11,444 bases of DNA from Bdellovibrionales bacterium (lineage in GTDB: Bacteria > Bdellovibrionota > Bdellovibrionia > Bdellovibrionales > Bdellovibrionaceae): positions 1 to 11,444 of the forward strand of contig DAHVKR010000012.1 in assembly GCA_027320785.1 (NCBI GenBank). Reading direction: 5' to 3'. Both the position numbers and the translations under genes were made by a program. A model generated the notes under the pieces. That model ran no database searches, was not told where the DNA came from, and saw only the letters and a list, made by a program, of their open reading frames with translations. This document shows, one piece after another, positions 7,438 to 11,444 of the stretch (the first letter of the stretch is position 1; each line of letters begins with the position of its first letter).

Positions 7438-8024
7438 GGAGAGCGCATGAAAGTTCGCCAGCCGCCCTCAGCTTGCCGCTGATAAACGTAGCGTTCATGG
7501 AGACGCCCCTGTCGCCCTAACCAAAACTCAATTTCTTGGGGAATCAAAACATAGCCTCCCCAATAGGGAGGACAGGGAACTGTTTTCCCTTCAAATTTTT
7601 TCTCGAACTCTTTCAGTTTATTTTGCAAAAAATCAAGATCTGGAATCTCAGCACTTTGTTGAGAAGCCCAAGCCCCTAACTGAGATAACCGCGGACGAGT
7701 TGCAAAATAGGCCTCGGAAACATCACGAGGTAACTTCTCTACTGTGCCTTCGAATCGAATCTGTTTTTCAAGAATAGGCCACCAAAAAAGTGCTGATACT
7801 TTGGGGTTGGCCGCTATTTCACGCCCTTTACGACCTTCAAAGTTCGTGTAGAAGGTAATACCATTTTGATAAAACCCTTTAAAAAGAACAGTTCGCGCAG
7901 AGGGTTGGCCTTCAGAACTAACCGTGGCCAAAGACATACCTGTGGGTTCCGGGAGACCTTTTGATTCAGCCTCCCGGAGAAATTCTTGGAAATGAGCCAG
8001 TGGATCACGTCCAAAATCAAACAT
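7434..8024 (-). CDS. pdxH: Pyridoxamine/pyridoxine 5'-phosphate oxidase
   Basis: This is the FMN-dependent oxidase that converts pyridoxine or pyridoxamine 5'-phosphate to pyridoxal 5'-phosphate, the last step of B6 synthesis and salvage. FMN and substrate motifs are present: RTVLFK (44-49), FYTNFEGRKG (58-67), KQIRFEG (87-93), RPRLSQLGAWASQQS (110-124), PPYWGGY and EFWLGRQGRLHER (166-178), the last carrying the active-site Arg/His pair. At 196 residues it starts at the conserved DPLAHF block, so it lacks the roughly 20-residue N-terminal segment of E. coli PdxH. A TGA directly before the ATG rules out an in-frame upstream start. The C-terminus reads MRSP where most members have RLAP. It starts 5 bp after the FKBP stop, so both are probably on one transcript from the promoter upstream of the FKBP gene. 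No strong RBS is visible, which suggests translational coupling. Confidence 0.94.
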   Translation of the reverse strand: MFDFGRDPLAHFQEFLREAESKGLPEPTGMSLATVSSEGQPSARTVLFKGFYQNGITFYTNFEGRKGREIAANPKVSALFWWPILEKQIRFEGTVEKLPRDVSEAYFATRPRLSQLGAWASQQSAEIPDLDFLQNKLKEFEKKFEGKTVPCPPYWGGYVLIPQEIEFWLGRQGRLHERYVYQRQAEGGWRTFMRSP

Positions 8025-8029
8025 TCAGA

Positions 8030-8752
8030 TTACTTCTTTTTCTTAGCTGGTGCTGCAGGTTTGCCACCATGAGCTGGTTTATTGTGTTTTACGATATCCA
8101 AAAGCTCCACTTCAAACACAAGCACTGAATTGGCAGGAATACCAGGTCGAGCAGAAGCTCCATAAGCCAATTCTGGCGGAATCCAAAGTTTAAACTTAGA
8201 GCCTACCTTCATTAATTGAAGGGCCTCAGTCCAACCCGGGATCACACCCGCAACAGGAAACTCAGCTGGCTGACCACGATCATAAGAAGAGTCAAATTGC
8301 TCTCCTGTAATCAGAGTTCCTTTGTAGTGAGCTTTGATTACATCATCTTTTGTTGGAACAGGACCTGTTCCCTCTTTCAAGATTTGATACTCAAGACCAC
8401 TGGCCGTTGTTTTAACACCTTCAGCCGATTTGTTCTTTTCCAAGAACTCTTGTCCTTTTTTCTTATTCGCTTCAGCAACTTCTTGCTGCTTCTTCATTGT
8501 CGCTTCTTGAAGCTTACCCATGGTTTCTTGAATTTGCTCTTTTGTGAGCTTACTTTCTTTTCCAGCGCTGACATCGCCAATCGCCATAGCCAAAACATCT
8601 GGGTCAACGTCTATATTTTGATTCTTGAGATTTTGCCCAATTTGTTGGCCAATCGCATAGCTCGCTTTTTTCTTGTCCGTATCCAATTTCTTTGAGCAGC
8701 CAGCGCCTAACACGAGGGCCGCTAGAGTCATAAGTGTTAAATGCAATTTCAT
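8030..8752 (-). CDS. FKBP-type peptidyl-prolyl cis-trans isomerase, Mip/FkpA-like lipoprotein
   Basis: This is a 240-residue envelope prolyl isomerase and folding helper. A lipoprotein signal (MKLHLTLMTLAALVLGAGC) gives a lipidation Cys19; Gly at -3 is slightly atypical for a lipobox. Residues about 25-110 form a helical FKBP_N dimerisation domain (KASYAIGQQIGQNL, then a Lys/Gln/Glu-rich helix), as in Mip and FkpA. Residues about 118-221 are a complete FKBP domain with Tyr143 in AHYKGTL, Phe153-Asp154 in EQFDSSYDRG, Val170-Ile171 and Trp174 in VIPGWTEAL, Tyr197 in ELAYG, and IPANSVLVFEVELL. The tail is Lys/Ala/Pro-rich and ends in KKKK. An ATG 30 bases further upstream (8782) is in frame, but the start at 8752 has AAGGAG 8 bases away and directly begins the signal peptide; the longer form would start about at the predicted transcription start. 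It heads an operon with pdxH. Confidence 0.94.
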   Translation of the reverse strand: MKLHLTLMTLAALVLGAGCSKKLDTDKKKASYAIGQQIGQNLKNQNIDVDPDVLAMAIGDVSAGKESKLTKEQIQETMGKLQEATMKKQQEVAEANKKKGQEFLEKNKSAEGVKTTASGLEYQILKEGTGPVPTKDDVIKAHYKGTLITGEQFDSSYDRGQPAEFPVAGVIPGWTEALQLMKVGSKFKLWIPPELAYGASARPGIPANSVLVFEVELLDIVKHNKPAHGGKPAAPAKKKK

Positions 8753-8783
8753 GAGTTGTACTCCTTCGTTGTTGATCCTCATT

Positions 8784-8813
8784 TTTAAAGCAACAGGTCC
8801 AATTGTGAGTCAA
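8784..8813 (-). promoter_or_regulatory. Putative sigma-70 promoter for the FKBP-pdxH operon
   Basis: Read on the minus strand, TTGACT (8813-8808, five of six matches to TTGACA) is followed after 18 bases by TTTAAA (8789-8784, four of six matches to TATAAT). A start near 8775-8778 would leave a 5' leader of about 25 bases containing the AAGGAG at 8766-8761 and the ATG at 8752. This geometry supports the start chosen for the FKBP gene. The spacer contains a palindromic CAATTG (8800-8805), which also occurs at 8828-8833. Predicted by eye only. Confidence 0.45.
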
Positions 8814-8839
8814 AAAAAGCCCATTGGCAATTGGCTTTT
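8812..8839 (-). terminator. Putative intrinsic terminator on the minus strand, upstream of the FKBP promoter
   Basis: AAAAGCC (8815-8821) pairs with GGCTTTT (8833-8839), with one mismatch and a further ATT/AAT pairing around a GGC loop (8826-8828). On the minus strand the hairpin runs into seven Ts (8818-8812), four of them shared with the stem. Only three GC pairs make it weak. It would stop minus-strand transcripts coming from the selD-mnmH operon across the transporter gene before they reach the FKBP promoter, whose -35 begins in the same T-tract. On the plus strand only four Ts follow. A regulatory inverted repeat is the alternative reading. Confidence 0.35.
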
Positions 8840-8859
8840 GTTCGCTGTACTGTGATCAA

Positions 8860-9732
8860 GTGACGCACATCTTCCTCTACTTTGTTGCGCTTTTCTCCCT
8901 TTCGCAGTCAGCCGCTTTTGCAAAATGGGCTGCGGCTCCGCCGGAAGTCATTGGCTTCTGGAGACTACTCATTGCCGGATCCCTTGTACTGCCCTGGGCC
9001 TATTGGCAAGGCTCTCTTAAACAACAATGGAGTGAGCATCGAGGTCACCGAAAATGGGTCTACTGGACAGGACTCTTTTTCTTTGCCCACCTATGGACAT
9101 TTTTTTACGCCTCCCAGCACACTCTCATTTCCCACACCATGATCATTTTTGCGACAAACCCACTTTTTGTTGCCCTCGGACAGTGGTGGCTTTCCAAAGA
9201 AAGGCCCCCTGCCAAAACAGGCCTCGCCTACGCTTTAGCCATTCTTTCTCTTCTTATTATCTTTAGACAAGCTCGAGGAACCCATGGATCTGAACTGATT
9301 GGAGATCTTTCTGCTCTAGCAGCCTCCTTCTTTTTTTCTATCTACATTTTGCTCAGTAAAAAAAGTCGAGAGGTTTTTAACAACTCTGTCTTTACTTCCA
9401 TTATGTATCTTTGTACGGCTATTTGCTTTGGGCTGATGTTAGCCCTTTCCCATCACTCTTGGACAAACTACCCTTTGAATACCTGGCAAGGGATCGGAGG
9501 ACAGATCCTTTTCTCCACTTTACTTGGCCACTCCCTCATCGCCTTCCTCATGAGATATTTAAATATCACTCTGATGACGACGGGTAAACTCGCTGAGCCC
9601 GTATTTGCCTCTATTGTTGCGAGTTTTGTATTTGCTGAGCCCCTAACGGGTTATGTGGGACTCGCTTTTTTCTTAACAGCCTGCTCGCTCGTCATTCTTT
9701 TTTGGCCCTTCAAAAAATCAAAAGCCTCTTGA
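8860..9732 (+). CDS. DMT-superfamily (EamA) transporter
   Basis: This is an inner-membrane carrier of the drug/metabolite transporter superfamily with two EamA repeats and about ten hydrophobic helices, 290 residues, the standard length. The first repeat contains PPEVIGFWRLLIAGSLVLP and a FATNPLFVALGQWWLSKERP block. The second contains LIGDLSALAASFFFSIYILLSKKSR and ends in the family-typical LAEPVFASIVASFVFAEPLTG. Substrate cannot be predicted; relatives export amino acids or other metabolites. The frame is open to a TTG at 8824, but GTG 8860 starts just before the first helix and is preferred. No RBS is visible before it, so the start is uncertain. The gene diverges from the FKBP gene. Its last 82 bp overlap the 3' end of mnmH on the opposite strand, covering the last transmembrane helix and the KKSKAS tail. 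Confidence 0.9.
   Translation: MTHIFLYFVALFSLSQSAAFAKWAAAPPEVIGFWRLLIAGSLVLPWAYWQGSLKQQWSEHRGHRKWVYWTGLFFFAHLWTFFYASQHTLISHTMIIFATNPLFVALGQWWLSKERPPAKTGLAYALAILSLLIIFRQARGTHGSELIGDLSALAASFFFSIYILLSKKSREVFNNSVFTSIMYLCTAICFGLMLALSHHSWTNYPLNTWQGIGGQILFSTLLGHSLIAFLMRYLNITLMTTGKLAEPVFASIVASFVFAEPLTGYVGLAFFLTACSLVILFWPFKKSKAS
9651..9732. other. 82-bp antiparallel coding overlap of transporter and mnmH 3' ends
   Basis: Both strands are coding here. The plus strand encodes the last transmembrane segment and KKSKAS tail of the EamA transporter; the minus strand encodes the end of MnmH. Transporter codons for FWPFKKSKAS lie opposite the family-conserved MnmH segment EAFDFLKGQ, so the overlap is not just a spurious extension. 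The terminal 15 residues of MnmH, opposite the helix GLAFFLTACSLVIL, look dispensable. Confidence 0.8.
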
Positions 9733-10766
9733 GTTCCTCCTCGAAAGGCCACCTGAGGATTTCTTTTCTGGAGAGAACCGAAGTAGAGTGGATCATAGTA
9801 CCGAAGCAAAAGTCTCTCTATCCAAACTTTATTCCCCTCTAATTCGCCATTTTCCTTCCATGCAGATTCACAGTTTTCCAATATTGAGAGAATCTCCTGG
9901 TACTCTTTCCCGCCCAAGCGTCTTTGAATATTAAATAGAGCTTTTTTATATCGAGAAAATAGTTCCTCAGAGACTGATTCTTTTTCAACATACTCTAAAA
10001 ATGTATTTTGCACTCTTTCGTCGAGAGGTGTATCCAACCAAAGAATCGAAGAGATTCGCATTTTAGAAAAAAATAATTCGGGCAAAACAGAGCGTCCGAT
10101 CAGTCGACTCTCATCTTCCATTAAGACTGGAAGGCCTGATATTTTGAGCTCAGATTCACACTTTAAAATATCCCAAGCCAATCGATTTTCAAAATTAGCT
10201 TGAGAAGGTTGTTCGCGTCCATACCCACCAAAAGCAGAGCCTCGATGTTCAGCATATTTTTCAAGGTGAAGAGTGGGCCAAAAATGTGAAGCCTCTTGTA
10301 AAAAAGCTGTTTTACCGGCCCCTGTCGCCCCCGATACAAGTAAAAAGGGATAGCTCTGACTGAAGGTCTCCATTTTCACAATTAAAGCTTGTCGTAAAGC
10401 TTTATACCCACCCGGAACAAGAGGACGATCTAACCCTTCAGCACGTAGCCAAGATTGAGTGATTTGTGAGCGTTGCCCTCCTCGAAAACACATTAAGATA
10501 GCATCAGGATGCTGACTTAAAATATTTTTCCAAGTTTCTAATTTTCTCTTTTTATTTTCACCTGATACGATTTCATGACCAAGACGAACAGCCTCGGCTT
10601 GGCCTTTCTGCTTATAAGTTAAGCCAATAAGGGCTCTCTCTTCATCATTTAGAATAGGAGCATTCAATGCCCCAGGAATATGTCCCTGCTGAAACTCACC
10701 TGGAGATCGGACGTCAATAAAAACTTGATCTTTCTGACTCCACTTCTCGAGTTGAGATATATCCAT
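9651..10766 (-). CDS. mnmH: tRNA 2-selenouridine synthase (MnmH/SelU/YbbB)
   Basis: This enzyme replaces sulfur by selenium in the 2-thiouridine at wobble position 34 of certain tRNAs, using selenophosphate and a geranylated intermediate. Counting from the TTG at 10784, an N-terminal rhodanese domain (about 8-130) carries VFIDVRSPGEFQQGHIPGA and the catalytic Cys99 in ILMCFRGGQRS. It is followed by a P-loop domain with LVSGATGAGKTAFL (Walker A 152-159) and the YAEHRGSAFGG block typical of the family. Its length, 371 residues from ATG 10766, fits E. coli YbbB (364). The ATG lies 5 bases after the selD stop with GGGAG about 11 bases upstream; TTG 10784 would instead overlap selD. The conserved region ends near EAFDFLKGQ, and the last 15 residues (RMTSEQAVKKKASPT) are an extra tail encoded antisense to the transporter gene. 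Co-transcribed with selD, which supplies its selenium donor. Confidence 0.95.
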   Translation of the reverse strand: MDISQLEKWSQKDQVFIDVRSPGEFQQGHIPGALNAPILNDEERALIGLTYKQKGQAEAVRLGHEIVSGENKKRKLETWKNILSQHPDAILMCFRGGQRSQITQSWLRAEGLDRPLVPGGYKALRQALIVKMETFSQSYPFLLVSGATGAGKTAFLQEASHFWPTLHLEKYAEHRGSAFGGYGREQPSQANFENRLAWDILKCESELKISGLPVLMEDESRLIGRSVLPELFFSKMRISSILWLDTPLDERVQNTFLEYVEKESVSEELFSRYKKALFNIQRRLGGKEYQEILSILENCESAWKENGELEGNKVWIERLLLRYYDPLYFGSLQKRNPQVAFRGGTQEAFDFLKGQKRMTSEQAVKKKASPT

Positions 10767-10771
10767 GGGCT

Positions 10772-11444
10772 TTATTTCTCCCAAATAAGAGCTTTTTCTT
10801 GCTGAGAAACAACCTCACCAATTAAACAGGTCGAAGGAAAATCTTTTTTCAATCGCAACACAGCTTCTTCTGCTTTTTCAGCAGGCATGCTCAACAGTAG
10901 ACCCCCACTGGTTTGAGGATCAAAAAGAATTTTCTTTTCTCTTTCCTCAAGATTTTGAAAGATCGACACTTCTTGTGTGTATTCGAAATTTGTTCGATGG
11001 GCCTTCGTTAAAAAACCTTTATCAATCGCTTCTTGAGCTCCTCTCAAAAGTGGAATTTGAGAGTATTGGAAACGAAAACTCACTTGGCTCGCTTGTGCCA
11101 TCTGCATACCGTGACCTGCTAAACCGAAACCTGTAATGTCTGTCGCCGCATGAACAAAGGACGCTAAGTCTCCTAAACTTGGTTTCACATGATTCAGAAG
11201 TGTCATACTTTGAAAAGCTTCTTCTAATTGCTCTTCCGTCAACTCCTGCCGCTTGAGCCCCGCAGTCAAAGCCCCCGTTCCCAAGGCTTTCGTCAAAATC
11301 AAACGATCTCCAACCCTTGCTCCCGCATTGGACCATACTCGTTGAGGGTTCACCGCCCCCGTTACACTCAGTCCAAATTTCAAAGTATCATCGTCAATGG
11401 AGTGGCCTCCCACTAAGGGTGTTGAGGCTTTTTTCAAAACATCA
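10772..11444 (-). CDS. selD: Selenophosphate synthase SelD, C-terminal part
   Basis: SelD makes selenophosphate from selenide and ATP, the selenium donor for MnmH and, where present, for selenocysteine synthesis. The window holds about the last 224 residues; the frame is open to the right edge, so the N-terminus with the Sec/Cys active site and glycine-rich loop lies outside. Visible family motifs are LVGGHSIDD followed by KFGLSVTG, RVGDRLILTKALGTGAL, the HAATDITGFGLAGHG block that starts the C-terminal AIRS domain, and FDPQTSGGLLLSMP. The TTG at 11437 is an internal Leu codon, not a start. The stop (10772-10774) lies 5 bp before the preferred mnmH ATG, so the two form an operon. Whether this SelD uses Sec or Cys cannot be seen here. 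Confidence 0.96.
   Translation of the reverse strand, partial: DVLKKASTPLVGGHSIDDDTLKFGLSVTGAVNPQRVWSNAGARVGDRLILTKALGTGALTAGLKRQELTEEQLEEAFQSMTLLNHVKPSLGDLASFVHAATDITGFGLAGHGMQMAQASQVSFRFQYSQIPLLRGAQEAIDKGFLTKAHRTNFEYTQEVSIFQNLEEREKKILFDPQTSGGLLLSMPAEKAEEAVLRLKKDFPSTCLIGEVVSQQEKALIWEK

Noticed and set aside
8216..8695. 159-codon open frame on the plus strand
   Set aside because: Antisense to the FKBP gene; rich in Phe, Leu and Ser as expected from the complement of Lys/Glu-rich coding sequence.
8799..8834. CCAATTG/CAATTGG inverted repeat as an operator
   Set aside because: The core CAATTG is itself a palindrome, and one copy lies inside the terminator-like hairpin; two 6-mers in an AT-rich gap are weak evidence.
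10767..10784. TTG at 10784 as the mnmH start
   Set aside because: It would overlap selD and add six non-conserved residues; ATG 10766 lies 5 bp after the selD stop and starts just before the rhodanese domain.

Overview
This 11.4 kb window is a compact stretch of bacterial chromosome of moderate GC (mid-40s % by eye) with ten genes and very short intergenic gaps. The gene set (a secreted subtilase fused to a PilZ domain, a Mip/FkpA-type FKBP lipoprotein, a SelD-MnmH pair, several peptidases) and the AAGGAG-type ribosome binding sites suggest a Gram-negative of the old deltaproteobacteria, possibly Bdellovibrionota. That placement is inference from gene content and protein style only. I see no insertion sequence, phage gene, CRISPR array, tRNA or rRNA.

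Layout. Positions 1-1689 (minus) hold a subtilisin-like protease that runs off the left edge. It has a signal peptide, an I9-like propeptide, an intact Asp/His/Ser catalytic domain, a Gly-Gly-Cys-Gly linker, one transmembrane helix and then a PilZ-like domain. This is the most unusual object in the window. Divergent from it, positions 1825-3830 (plus) hold a two-gene operon with an ATGA overlap: a DUF502/COV-like membrane protein and a 463-residue conserved protein of unknown function. Facing it is an M17 leucyl aminopeptidase (3834-5372, minus) with an unusual basic N-terminal tail.

Positions 5429-7437 (plus) form a tight three-gene operon: an endonuclease/exonuclease/phosphatase-fold hydrolase, apaG and pyroglutamyl peptidase (pcp). 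Facing it, positions 7434-8752 (minus) hold an FKBP-type peptidyl-prolyl isomerase lipoprotein followed by pdxH (PNP/PMP oxidase), the latter lacking the usual N-terminal segment. A DMT/EamA transporter (8860-9732, plus) diverges from the FKBP gene. Its 3' end overlaps by 82 bp the 3' end of mnmH (selU, tRNA 2-selenouridine synthase). mnmH lies just downstream of selD (selenophosphate synthase), which runs off the right edge. The last two genes form a selenium-modification operon for tRNA wobble uridine.

Themes. Three peptidases of different clans (S8, M17, C15) and a folding catalyst lie within about 9 kb, which fits a protein-degrading lifestyle but is not evidence of one pathway. The three convergent gene pairs are packed with a 3-bp gap, a 4-bp overlap and an 82-bp overlap. 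I see no intrinsic terminator at any of these junctions, so antisense read-through is likely. The best terminator-like hairpin (8815-8839) sits directly upstream of a recognisable FKBP promoter, where it could stop minus-strand transcription arriving across the transporter gene.
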